Source of the DNA: Rodentibacter caecimuris
Lineage (GTDB): Bacteria; Pseudomonadota; Gammaproteobacteria; Enterobacterales; Pasteurellaceae
Assembly: GCF_001019715.1 (NCBI RefSeq)
Contig: NZ_BBXJ01000001.1
Location: 1,860,001 to 1,924,000 of the forward strand
Direction of reading: 5' to 3'
DNA length: 64,000 bases
The notes under the pieces were generated by a model. The model made no database searches. It had not been told where the DNA came from and saw only the letters and a list, made by a program, of their open reading frames with translations. Both the position numbers and the translations under genes were made by a program. Shown piece after piece: positions 8,591 to 17,223 of the stretch (its first letter is position 1; the number at the start of each line of letters is the position of its first letter).

Positions 8591-9958
8591 CTAAGTTGCC
8601 TCATCTTGATCCTGTTGATGAATCTTCAAACGTGCAAAATAATCTTTTGTTTCTTCAATTACCACTTTACGTAATCCGATTAGGGCAATTAAGTTAGGAA
8701 ATGCCATTAAGCCATTTACAATGTCTGCTAAAATCCAGATCAAATCTAATTTTAAGAATGAACCGGCTCCAACCAAAATAATAAATATTAATCGATACAA
8801 ACGGATACTACGGGTTCCGACCAAATACACGAAACAGCGTTCACCGTAATAACACCAACCTAAAATTGTCGTAAACGCAAAGAATAATAGTCCAATAGTC
8901 ACAACCGTTGCGCCAATCGAAGAACCCAGCCCTTGAGAAAATGCCGCATTAGTCACCATTGCTCCGGCAAATTCAGGATTACTCCAAGCACCGGTGAGAA
9001 CCAATACAATTCCCGTCATGGAACACACAATAATGGTATCTAAAAAAGTTCCGGTCATTGAAATGAGACCTTGACGAACCGGCTCTCGTGTTTGTGCGGC
9101 AGCGGCAGCAATAGGGGCACTTCCCAATCCTGATTCATTCGAAAAAATACCTCGTGCTACGCCCGATTGAATGGCTTTCATCACGGTGAAACCTAATGCT
9201 CCGCCCAATGCAGATTGTGGGTTAAATGCGCTATGAACGATCAGCAACACGGCATCCGGTACCCGCTCCCAATTTAATAAAATAATAATGAGAGATGCCA
9301 CAACATAAGAAATCGCCATAAAGGGAACAATAATCGCTGATGTCGTTGCGATACGTTTTACTCCGCCTAAAATAATCATTGCCACTAAAACGGTAACGAC
9401 AGCCGCAGTGACAATCACCGGAATATGAAAGGTATCTTGCATCGCATGAGTGATCGCATTCACCTGTGGAAAAGTGCCGATACCGAAAAATGCCACTAAG
9501 ACGCCGAACACCGCAAACATCTTGGCTAACCATTTAATCCCAAGACCATGTTCAATGTAATACATCGGACCGCCGGACATAAATCCGCGGCGATCTTTCA
9601 CCCGATATTTGACCGCAAGCAAACATTCCGCATACTTAGTCGCCATGCCAAGCAATGCCACTAACCACATCCAAAAAATCGCGCCGGGTCCGCCTGCCTG
9701 TACCGCCGTAGCAACACCGACGATATTTCCCGTTCCAATGGTTGCCGCTAAGGCAGTGCTCAACGCAGCAAAAGAAGACACATCCCCTTTTCCGCCACGT
9801 TCTTTTTTAAATAAATAACCAATCGCAAGCGGTAAATAACGAATTTGAATAAAACCTAAACGTAAAGTGAGATAAAGCCCCGTACCGGATAATAAAATTA
9901 ATAAGGGTGGTCCCCAAATAAAGCTATCAATCGTAGATAAAATTGTCGTAAATGACAT
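8591..9958 (-). CDS. Alanine/glycine:cation symporter (AGCS family)
   Basis: A 455-residue Na+-coupled amino-acid carrier of the inner membrane. It shows the AGCS signatures FAALSTALAATIGTGNIVG (about residues 64-82) and the GVARGIFSNESGLGSAPIAA block, with roughly 10 hydrophobic segments. A longer frame reaches 10012, but the ATG at 9958 is preferred. It follows GAGGAATCACA, and the extra 18 codons fall in the leader. The leader carries a tandem glycine riboswitch, so glycine is the likely substrate or signal. The stop codon abuts a transposase remnant. Confidence 0.92.
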   Translation of the reverse strand: MSFTTILSTIDSFIWGPPLLILLSGTGLYLTLRLGFIQIRYLPLAIGYLFKKERGGKGDVSSFAALSTALAATIGTGNIVGVATAVQAGGPGAIFWMWLVALLGMATKYAECLLAVKYRVKDRRGFMSGGPMYYIEHGLGIKWLAKMFAVFGVLVAFFGIGTFPQVNAITHAMQDTFHIPVIVTAAVVTVLVAMIILGGVKRIATTSAIIVPFMAISYVVASLIIILLNWERVPDAVLLIVHSAFNPQSALGGALGFTVMKAIQSGVARGIFSNESGLGSAPIAAAAAQTREPVRQGLISMTGTFLDTIIVCSMTGIVLVLTGAWSNPEFAGAMVTNAAFSQGLGSSIGATVVTIGLLFFAFTTILGWCYYGERCFVYLVGTRSIRLYRLIFIILVGAGSFLKLDLIWILADIVNGLMAFPNLIALIGLRKVVIEETKDYFARLKIHQQDQDEAT

Positions 9959-10044
9959 TGTGATTCCTCGTCGTCTAAAAACCAATAAACGCGACAAGGA
10001 GACGAAAAGCATCCGTGAGAAGAAAGAAAAATACAGATTGTCTT

Positions 10045-10245
10045 TTAGCCCCTGTCCTTTTGCCTGAGCGTTTGAAAAACGGTGTTAAAAACAACCGCTC
10101 TTTTGCGCCTTCGGCGTCCATTTACAGCATTGTGCAATGGATCTCTCCAAGGGTTCGTCCAGTAACAGTCCCTGCACTTACGTGCGCCTGAAAGATTTTA
10201 CATCGTCGGCGTAGGGTTAATTCCCTACTCTCCAGCTACCTTCAT
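10045..10245 (-). promoter_or_regulatory. Tandem glycine riboswitch
   Basis: Two consecutive gcvT-type aptamers read leftward. The first starts at GGAGAG (10233-10228) and includes ACGCCGACGATGTAAAATC, CAGGCGCA and a closing GGGACTGTTACTGGACGAA. The second starts at GGAGAG (10148-10143) and includes GGACGCCGAAGG, a long variable arm, and CAGGCAAAAGGACAG (10066-10052). The short linker between aptamers and the paired core blocks are characteristic of cooperative glycine sensors. It lies about 90 bases before the AGCS symporter ATG, so it senses glycine to set transporter expression. Confidence 0.93.
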
Positions 10246-10285
10246 CCGAACTCATTTTCCCTGACTTATCAGAAAAACGGGGCGG

Positions 10286-10314
10286 ATTTTAGCAAAATCA
10301 AGAAAATTGATCAA
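10286..10314 (-). promoter_or_regulatory. Predicted promoter of the riboswitch-symporter transcript
   Basis: On the minus strand: -35 TTGATC (10314-10309), a 17-base spacer, and -10 TAAAAT (10291-10286). The start point would be near 10279, some 35 bases ahead of the first aptamer. Confidence 0.55.
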
Positions 10315-10479
10315 TGTAATACCACGATTTTAACAGAGCCAGCTCACACAATATTTGAGATTCACAATGACATTTCTTTTGATTATTTTTTAACCTAAAA
10401 AGTCTCTATGATTTTTAACGCTAATAAAACAATTACATAGTAGAATAAAAAGAGTGATTAGTTTTTCAGGAAATCTAAA

Positions 10480-11046
10480 ATGTGGTTGCTATTTGATCTT
10501 AATAAAAATAATCGGAAGGAAATAAAAGAAGAAATTTTAAATTACTTAGATAAAAATAAGGTTATTCCGCTAAAAAATATTGAAGATGTAAAAAAACAAG
10601 GAGAAAGTTTACCCAATTTAGATAAAGATTTTAATGCTGAAATTAGAATTTGGCTACCAAATATTCTCTATCAATATATTTCTGAAAATAGTTACTCCGT
10701 TGCAAATAGCATCCGAGAAGTATTAATTGAACATTGTTATGGAAAGATTGCGGTGCGGCAAATGCGTAGGAAATATGTTGACAAAACTTATGAGAGAAAA
10801 ATTAAATTTTCTATTTCAGAAAAGAAGGTAAATTTAGAAATGCTCATTTTAGGAAAGAAAAATACGCCTTCTAAAATTGCCTGCAATAAAAAACTAAAAA
10901 ATGATTTAGAAAAATTAGCCAACCTAAATAATTGCACCTTATCAGAGTATATTCGTGATGTTTTATATAAACATTATTTTGGTAATGGGTTTGTAACAAA
11001 TCTTGATTTGGTTGAAGAAGATGACTTTAGCGAGGAAAACAAATGA
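10480..11046 (+). CDS. Hypothetical protein with two ribbon-helix-helix-like repeats
   Basis: A 188-residue, lysine-rich soluble protein of unknown function, strongly AT-rich in its codons. Two internal segments resemble each other and the ribbon-helix-helix fold. Residues about 52-89 (AEIRIWLPNILYQYI, then SVANSIREVLIEHCYGK) and 131-169 (KIACNKKLKNDLEKLA, then TLSEYIRDVLYKHYFGN) share the ending IR-x-VL-x-x-H-x-x-G. That suggests a duplicated DNA-binding module, perhaps a regulator. ATG follows AGGAAATCTAAA. The stop overlaps the next gene start by 4 bases, so it heads an operon with the broken Sel1 gene. Confidence 0.6.
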   Translation: MWLLFDLNKNNRKEIKEEILNYLDKNKVIPLKNIEDVKKQGESLPNLDKDFNAEIRIWLPNILYQYISENSYSVANSIREVLIEHCYGKIAVRQMRRKYVDKTYERKIKFSISEKKVNLEMLILGKKNTPSKIACNKKLKNDLEKLANLNNCTLSEYIRDVLYKHYFGNGFVTNLDLVEEDDFSEENK

Positions 11047-11779
11047 AAAAAATTTTATTTTTATCAATCTTAGTGCTTTCTGCCTGTTCATCAAATGTGG
11101 ACAATTATGTAGTAAAAGATGAAGTTACTCTCAGTATGTCTGATTATATCCAAAAAGCACTTAAGATGTATGGTGGTGCAGAACCAGTAAAAATAAATGC
11201 ACTAGGTATAATGTATGATTCTGGTTTTGGCGTACCTAAAAATCCACAAAAAGCGAGAGAGTTATATTTAAAAGCTGGGAAATTAGGCTACGGTTCAGGA
11301 TACTGTAATCTTGCTGCTAGCTACCAAGATGATAATAACGTTAAAGATTATAAAAAGATAGAGAGTATTATTTTCACGCTATGATGGCGAAGAAAAAAAA
11401 TATTTGTGGTTATAAAGGTTTAGGTGATACCTATCATTATGGCTATGGTGTCAAACCTAATATCAAAAAAGCTAAAGAACACTATTTAATGGCTATTGAA
11501 TCAATTGAGAGCAGAGGGAGATTCTTAGATATACTTTTTAAATCTTTTGAAATGATTGACAAGACTGGAAAGGAAAAAGATGAAAGTTATATAAAGAGTG
11601 AAACTGGAGATGATGGTTATGCTGAATATCAGCTTTCTGAAATAGCTAAAAAAGAGGGAAATCATAGTGAGGCACAGCAATAGTCTAATAAAGCAAATGA
11701 AAAAGGTTTCTACCAAAAACAAAAAATGTCTCAAACGGATTACTTAATTCAAACACTTAAATTGAAGGAACTAAAATGA
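11043..11779 (+). pseudogene. Sel1-repeat lipoprotein gene broken by frameshift and nonsense codon
   Basis: The frame from 11043 encodes a lipoprotein signal (MKKILFLSILVLSACSS, lipobox cysteine 15) and one Sel1 repeat (ALGIMYDSGFGVPKNPQKAR). It runs out of frame at 11384. The -1 frame continues the same protein: REYYFHAMMAKKK, then KGLGDTYHYGYGVKPNIKKAK, a second Sel1 repeat. It stops at an amber codon (11681-11683). Reading on gives SNKANEKGFYQKQKMSQTDY and a TGA that overlaps the next ATG (ATGA). A lost A in the A5 run at 11352-11356 would explain the shift. Sel1 proteins are solvent-exposed helical scaffolds. Confidence 0.75.
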
Positions 11780-12156
11780 AAAAAATCTTATTCCTATTAG
11801 TTATTTCTCTCTCTTTTTCTACCTACGCCGCATTACCCAATAAATATGTAAAACTAGGAGAATCAGAAAACTTTATTTACTATGGAAATACAGAAGATGG
11901 ATATGGGAACGGTGAAGCGTGGATAGCTTTCAATAATAAAAGTGGCAGATCCTCTAAAATTGAACGATGGTCTGCAAGCTGTGGAAGAAATACTATTTCT
12001 AGTAATAATTACATTCTTTATGAGAAAAAAGATCTAACAGGTAAAGTATTAGAATCATCGTCTTATAAAAGATCTGGCTTATCTATGGGTAAAACTGTTT
12101 TCCCAGATACAGTAGGAGAAGATGTCTATAATTTTATTTGTTATGGTATCTATTAA
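11776..12156 (+). CDS. Secreted protein resembling surface-adhesin E family
   Basis: A 126-residue protein with a clear signal peptide (MKKILFLLVISLSFSTYAAL, cleavage after about residue 18). The mature part carries the spaced pattern of the Haemophilus adhesin-E-like family: K-x-G-x-x-x-x-x-x-Y near the start, W-x-x-x-C (WSASC), a Y-x-x-x-D-x-x-G-K-V-L strand (YEKKDLTGKVLES), and a closing DTVGEDVYNFIC. Two cysteines could form a disulfide. The ATG overlaps the stop of the broken Sel1 gene. Family call is by pattern only; function is not established. Confidence 0.6.
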   Translation: MKKILFLLVISLSFSTYAALPNKYVKLGESENFIYYGNTEDGYGNGEAWIAFNNKSGRSSKIERWSASCGRNTISSNNYILYEKKDLTGKVLESSSYKRSGLSMGKTVFPDTVGEDVYNFICYGIY

Positions 12157-12173
12157 TTACTCTAGGAATAATC

Positions 12174-12398
12174 ATGAAATTTAAAATACTCATATTAGTA
12201 AGTACTTTATTTTTAGTAATGTCATCTTCCTATTCTTTTGCCAAAGCAAGATGTTCAGATTTTTCCACTCAAGAGGAAGCTCAAGCCTATATGGTAAGAT
12301 ACGGCGCAACTTATTTAGACAGGGATCGAGATGGAGAAGCCTGTGAATGTTTACCCGGTGGAAGCAAATATGGTTCGAGTGTATGTAAACGCCGTTAA
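12174..12398 (+). CDS. Small secreted excalibur-domain protein
   Basis: A 74-residue protein with a signal peptide (about residues 1-24, ending SYSFAKA) and an excalibur calcium-binding motif, YLDRDRDGEACECL, that matches DxDxDGxxCE. Four cysteines remain in the mature chain. A longer frame starts at 12138, but ATG 12174 follows TCTAGGAATAATC and gives a proper signal peptide. It is the last gene of the AT-rich cassette. Excalibur domains occur in extracellular proteins and nucleases; no catalytic domain is present here. Confidence 0.75.
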   Translation: MKFKILILVSTLFLVMSSSYSFAKARCSDFSTQEEAQAYMVRYGATYLDRDRDGEACECLPGGSKYGSSVCKRR

Positions 12399-12448
12399 TT
12401 AGCACCGCATTCTAAAGTGCTAGAACAATCATCAAAATCTAACGTAAC

Positions 12449-12477
12449 AAAAAGGGTGGATATCTTCCCCCCTTTTT
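12449..12477. terminator. Bidirectional terminator between excalibur gene and tktA
   Basis: AAAAAGGG (12449-12456) pairs with CCCTTTTT (12470-12477), with further GG/CC pairing inside. A-rich and T-rich flanks let it serve both the rightward cassette and the leftward transketolase gene. Confidence 0.75.
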
Positions 12478-12485
12478 CAGTTTCA

Positions 12486-14483
12486 TTACAAAATTTCTTT
12501 CGCTGTCGCCACTACGTTATCCACAGTGAAGCCAAACAATTTGAATAATTGATCGGCAGGGGCGGATTCACCGAATGAACTCATGCCGACAATACGACCA
12601 CCAAAGCCCACGTATTTGTACCAAAAATCGGAAATACCCGCTTCAATCGCTACACGTTTAGTCACAGAAGAAGGCAAGACACTTTCACGGTATGCTTCAT
12701 CTTGTTTATCAAAACGGTTGGTACTTGGCATAGAAACCACACGCACGTTTTTGCCTTCCGCCGTAAGCACTTCAGCTGCCTTGATTGCAAGTTCAACTTC
12801 AGAACCTGTAGCAATTAAAATTAAATCCGGTGTGCCATTACTGTCTTTTAAGATATAAGCACCGCGCGCAACATTGACTAATTGCTCGGAAGTGCGGTCG
12901 ATTTGCGCAAGGTTTTGACGGGTGAAGATTAATGCACTCGGGCCGTCTTGACGTTCTACCGCTTGCTGCCACGCTACTGCCGATTCAACTTGATCGCAAG
13001 GTCTCCAGGTTTCAAGATTTGGAATTAAGCGTAATGAAGCGGTTTGCTCAACAGGTTGATGGGTTGGACCGTCTTCGCCTAAGCCGATAGAATCGTGGGT
13101 GTAAACAAACAATGCGCGTTGTTTCATTAATGCCGCCATACGCACTGCGTTATGGGCGTATTCATAGAACATTAAGAAAGTTGCGCCATAAGGAATGAAT
13201 CCGCCGTGTAAAGCAATACCGTTCATGATGGCAGACATACCAAATTCACGCACACCATAGTTGATATAGTTGCCATCAATATTTTTATGTGCACGAATTG
13301 GTTTTGAGCCGCTCCATAAGGTTAGGTTAGAACTTGCTAAGTCAGCCGAACCGCCTAAAAATTCAGGTAATACCTGCGCATAGGCTTCAATCGCATTTTG
13401 TGAGGCTTTACGGCTTGCAATGCTCGCCGGATTTGCTTGTAATTTTTCAATAAAGGCTTGAGAGTATGTTGACCAATCTTTCGGTAATTCTCCGCTCATA
13501 CGGCGTTTAAATTCTGCTGCCAATTCAGGATAGGCTTTTTCGTATGCGGCAAATTTTTCTTCCCAAGATTTTTCCGCTGCCGCACCTTTTGCTTTTGCAT
13601 CCCACTCGGCATAATATTCCGCCGGAATTTCAAACGGGGCATAATTCCAATTTAACGCTTGACGGGTTAGTGCAATTTCTTCATCACCCAACGGTGCGCC
13701 GTGGCTATCATGAGAGCCGGATTTATTCGGTGAACCAAAACCAATCACAGTTTTACAAATAATTAAGGTCGGTTTCTCTTTTTCTGCTTGGGCGAGAATG
13801 GTAGTCGCACGAATTTGTTCCGCGTCATGACCATCCACATTGCGAATAACCTGCCAACCGTAAGCTTCAAAACGGGCTGCCGTATCATCGCTAAACCAAC
13901 CGTCAACATGACCGTCAATGGAGATATTATTGTCATCATAAAAAGCAATTAATTTGCCCAAACCGAGCGTACCGGCTAAAGAACACGCCTCGTGAGAAAT
14001 GCCTTCCATTAAACAACCGTCGCCTAAAAATACATAAGTGTAGTGATCGACAATATCATGGCCTTCACGGTTAAATTGACCGCCTAACGTTTTTTCTGCA
14101 ATCGCCATACCCACCGCATTGGTAATCCCTTGACCTAGCGGGCCGGTTGTAGTTTCAACGCCCGGTGCATAGCCGTATTCCGGATGGCCCGGTGTTTTAG
14201 AATGTAATTGACGGAATTGTTTCAAATCTTCAATCGAAAGATCATAACCGGTTAAATGCAACAAGCTATAAATCAACATTGAACCATGCCCGTTGGACAA
14301 AACAAAACGGTCGCGATCCGCCCACTTAGGATTAGTCGGATTATGTTTTAAAAAATCACGCCATAACACTTCGGCAATATCTGCCATTCCCATCGGGGCT
14401 CCCGGATGACCTGATTTTGCTTTTTGTACCGCATCCATAGATAAGAAACGGATTGCATTGGCTAATTGTCTGCGAGTTGCCAT
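12486..14483 (-). CDS. tktA: Transketolase
   Basis: A thiamine-diphosphate enzyme of the pentose phosphate pathway that moves two-carbon units between sugar phosphates. It has 665 residues, the normal size. It shows [20 protein letters not shown], the GPLGQG loop, the cofactor motif [18 protein letters not shown] (about residues 154-171), and the pyrimidine-domain [18 protein letters not shown]. The start at 14483 follows CAGGAGAATAAT. It is a single-gene unit with a bidirectional terminator after the stop. One uptake signal lies inside (12890). Confidence 0.97.
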   Translation of the reverse strand: MATRRQLANAIRFLSMDAVQKAKSGHPGAPMGMADIAEVLWRDFLKHNPTNPKWADRDRFVLSNGHGSMLIYSLLHLTGYDLSIEDLKQFRQLHSKTPGHPEYGYAPGVETTTGPLGQGITNAVGMAIAEKTLGGQFNREGHDIVDHYTYVFLGDGCLMEGISHEACSLAGTLGLGKLIAFYDDNNISIDGHVDGWFSDDTAARFEAYGWQVIRNVDGHDAEQIRATTILAQAEKEKPTLIICKTVIGFGSPNKSGSHDSHGAPLGDEEIALTRQALNWNYAPFEIPAEYYAEWDAKAKGAAAEKSWEEKFAAYEKAYPELAAEFKRRMSGELPKDWSTYSQAFIEKLQANPASIASRKASQNAIEAYAQVLPEFLGGSADLASSNLTLWSGSKPIRAHKNIDGNYINYGVREFGMSAIMNGIALHGGFIPYGATFLMFYEYAHNAVRMAALMKQRALFVYTHDSIGLGEDGPTHQPVEQTASLRLIPNLETWRPCDQVESAVAWQQAVERQDGPSALIFTRQNLAQIDRTSEQLVNVARGAYILKDSNGTPDLILIATGSEVELAIKAAEVLTAEGKNVRVVSMPSTNRFDKQDEAYRESVLPSSVTKRVAIEAGISDFWYKYVGFGGRIVGMSSFGESAPADQLFKLFGFTVDNVVATAKEIL

Positions 14484-14589
14484 ATTATTCTCCTGTACTA
14501 AAGTAAATTGTTGCCTATTCTACCCTATTTATTTCGTGATTTAGGCAAAATAATTGAAATTTTATGCAATATCTATGATCTATCGTAAA

Positions 14590-15258
14590 TTATGTTCTAC
14601 GCCGTCTTTGACGATACCGTTGAATATTAGATTTAACCGGTAAATTGAGTGTTTTTTTAGGTTCATTCGCTTTGCGATAAGCACGACGATAATGGCTTAA
14701 AAAATAGTGAATAGAACTCGCTAATACTACGCCTAATAAAAATACGACAATCAGCTCACCGTAAAGTTGACGAAAAATTTGATTAATTTTACTTTGGGAG
14801 GTTTGCGCATATTGCCCGTCAAAGGTGACACGTAAAAAACCTTGAATACCCATATTAGAATAAATCGGTTCAACAATTTGCTGGTTAGTATTTTCTTCCT
14901 CATTGGTTTCAAGCCCTAAACGCAAACGTAAACTTTCCGAGCCCGTACTTTGTGCTAATAATTTGCCCTGTGCATTATAAATTGAAGCGTCCAACACAAA
15001 ATGCTCTTGCACAAAATTATCTAAATTTTCCGTCAGTTTTTCAGATTGCGCATTATTAACTAGCAGTACAGAAAACAAATTTGCTTGTTGGCGTACGAGA
15101 ATATGAGATAGATTAAACACCTGATTCACATTGGCAAACTGCGAACCTATTTTAAATTGCTGAATACCAAATAAAATTATCGCCAACGCAGCAAAGCAAA
15201 AAATCACGATCAGCACCAGCATCACGGATTTTGTTAATTTTTCTTTGATTAAATGCAA
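14590..15258 (-). CDS. YtjB (Smp/AhpA) family membrane protein
   Basis: A 222-residue protein with an N-terminal membrane anchor (about residues 12-34), a periplasmic segment (to about 165), a second membrane helix (LIVVFLLGVVLASSIHYFL, about 168-186) and a very basic cytoplasmic tail ending RRRRT. This architecture and its position divergent from serB match the YtjB/Smp family. The molecular role of the family is poorly known. The divergent spacer to serB is only about 68 bases. Confidence 0.8.
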   Translation of the reverse strand: MHLIKEKLTKSVMLVLIVIFCFAALAIILFGIQQFKIGSQFANVNQVFNLSHILVRQQANLFSVLLVNNAQSEKLTENLDNFVQEHFVLDASIYNAQGKLLAQSTGSESLRLRLGLETNEEENTNQQIVEPIYSNMGIQGFLRVTFDGQYAQTSQSKINQIFRQLYGELIVVFLLGVVLASSIHYFLSHYRRAYRKANEPKKTLNLPVKSNIQRYRQRRRRT

Positions 15259-15326
15259 GTTATTTTCCCCAATTCGCCCTTAAATCAGCTAGAATAGTTT
15301 TGATTTTATAATTTACAGGATTTTCT

Positions 15327-16271
15327 ATGCAAATTCAAAACCTTGCAAGTATTACACAAAAATACCCAATATTGCCGACCGCACTTTGGCCCGAATCTCC
15401 CCTTGCCTTATTAACCGATAATTTCATTCTCTACAGCACACAATTAAACCTTTCCGCACTGACTCTGTTTCAGCAAAAGTGCGGTCAAAATTTTCAGTGT
15501 TTTGATGCTTGGAATGTCGCGAAAAATACGGTTGTGTTACTTCAAGGGGAATGGCAAGACGCTTTCCTTTCTATCGCTCACGAGCTAGGTTTAGATATTG
15601 CCCGCCTCAACTTCGAAACGAAATTGTCAGAGCCGGGGTTATTAGTGATGGATATGGACTCCACCGCCATCCAAATTGAATGTATTGATGAAATCGCCAA
15701 GCTTGCCGGCACGGGGGAATTAGTGTCCGCAATTACCGAAAGTGCAATGCGGGGCGAGCTGGATTTTGAACAGAGTTTACGCCGCAGGGTCAGCACATTA
15801 AAAGACGCACCGGAAAGCATTTTACAAGAAGTTCGGGCAAATTTACCCTTAATGCCCGGTTTGCAAGAAACTCTTAAAATCCTACAAAAACACGGGTGGA
15901 AAACAGCCATTGCTTCAGGCGGTTTTACTTACTTCGCAGATTATTTGAAAGATTTATTAAAGTTAGACTATGCCGTATCCAATCAATTTGACATTGTAGA
16001 TGGCAAACTGACAGGCTTAGTCAAAGGCGATGTTGTCGATGCACAACATAAAGCCTACACACTTCAGCGTTTACGCGATGAATACAGTATTAGTGCTGAA
16101 AATACCCTTGCTATTGGTGACGGTGCTAATGATTTAGCTATGATGAAGGTAGCCGGATTAGGTGTTGCTTTCCATGCCAAACCCAAAGTGCAACAACAAG
16201 CACAAATTGTGGTAAACTTCGCCGACTTAACCGCACTTTTGTGTCTTTTAAGTGCGAAAGATAGAATTTAA
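15327..16271 (+). CDS. serB: Phosphoserine phosphatase SerB
   Basis: Hydrolyses phosphoserine to serine, the last step of serine synthesis. It has 314 residues, with an N-terminal extension as in Haemophilus SerB and a HAD-type catalytic domain. The nucleophile motif is MDMDSTAIQIECIDEIA (D109 and D111). The second motif is IASGGFTYFADYL and the metal motif AIGDGANDLAMM. An uptake signal pair (15378, 15477) lies inside the 5' region and a third near the 3' end. It is probably co-transcribed with yajQ, which follows after 18 bases. Confidence 0.95.
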   Translation: MQIQNLASITQKYPILPTALWPESPLALLTDNFILYSTQLNLSALTLFQQKCGQNFQCFDAWNVAKNTVVLLQGEWQDAFLSIAHELGLDIARLNFETKLSEPGLLVMDMDSTAIQIECIDEIAKLAGTGELVSAITESAMRGELDFEQSLRRRVSTLKDAPESILQEVRANLPLMPGLQETLKILQKHGWKTAIASGGFTYFADYLKDLLKLDYAVSNQFDIVDGKLTGLVKGDVVDAQHKAYTLQRLRDEYSISAENTLAIGDGANDLAMMKVAGLGVAFHAKPKVQQQAQIVVNFADLTALLCLLSAKDRI

Positions 16272-16280
16272 CGTTAATAG

Positions 16281-16781
<501 letters not shown>

Positions 16782-16875
16782 TTCTTTTTGCCCAAGCAAA
16801 AGTGCGGTTAGAAATTCCGGTATTATGTAATACAACCCCTAAAACGAAATAAAACTACAACCGTAACTAATTATA

Positions 16876-16914
16876 ATGCCTTTCCGATCTCAAATCGCGA
16901 AAGGCATTTCTTTT
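16876..16914 (+). terminator. Terminator after serB-yajQ
   Basis: ATGCCTTTC plus CGAT pairs with ATCG plus GAAAGGCAT around a short loop, followed by TTCTTTT. A long stem suggests an efficient terminator. Confidence 0.8.
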
Positions 16915-17014
16915 CCCTCAAATTTTTCACGCTTGTACGGCATTATGTAGCAAATGCACAATTTAAAGAAAATGTAGGGACACTAGCATGGCATCCCTAC
17001 CTATGAGATAAAAT

Positions 17015-17164
17015 TTAAGTTTGCACTGCTACATAGAAAGTGCGGTCATTTTCGGCGGTGTTTTTTTGTAACAGGTCAATTTGCCATATCTTCACTAACG
17101 GGGCCCCTGTATTTGGTATGTACAAACGATAGAGGCTGTACTTAGTATCTGCGCCTATCTGCAT
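17015..17164 (-). CDS. Possible 49-codon orphan frame or gene fragment
   Basis: A leftward frame from ATG 17164 to TAA 17015 encodes MQIGADTKYSLYRLYIPNTG, then a hydrophobic APLVKIWQIDLLQ stretch, and ends in an uptake signal-derived DRTFYVAVQT. It has no strong ribosome site and no recognised family. It may be the remnant of a larger gene or chance. Codon content looks protein-like, but evidence is weak. Confidence 0.2.
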   Translation of the reverse strand: MQIGADTKYSLYRLYIPNTGAPLVKIWQIDLLQKNTAENDRTFYVAVQT

Positions 17165-17223
17165 TCGGTCGGAATCCCATCAGGAATGGAAATTAATCAT
17201 TTACCGAAAAAATCTACCGCACT

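Larger units (their letters stand above)
16782..17223. other. Gene-poor interval between yajQ and the secretion genes
   Basis: About 440 bases holding three uptake signals (16800, 17038, 17216), the yajQ terminator, and a short inverted repeat (GTAGGGA ... TCCCTAC, about 16975-17001). A 49-codon leftward frame of uncertain status is also present. The interval separates core genes from the type I secretion locus. Confidence 0.6.

Noticed and set aside
8512-8697. A 61-codon plus-strand frame spanning the transposase remnant and symporter end
   Set aside because: The minus strand carries recognisable transposase and symporter codons over the same bases, so the plus frame is a shadow.
9959-10012. 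An upstream 18-codon extension of the AGCS symporter
   Set aside because: The extension reads through riboswitch leader sequence and lacks a ribosome site, whereas the ATG at 9958 has GAGGA at proper distance and matches the family N-terminus.
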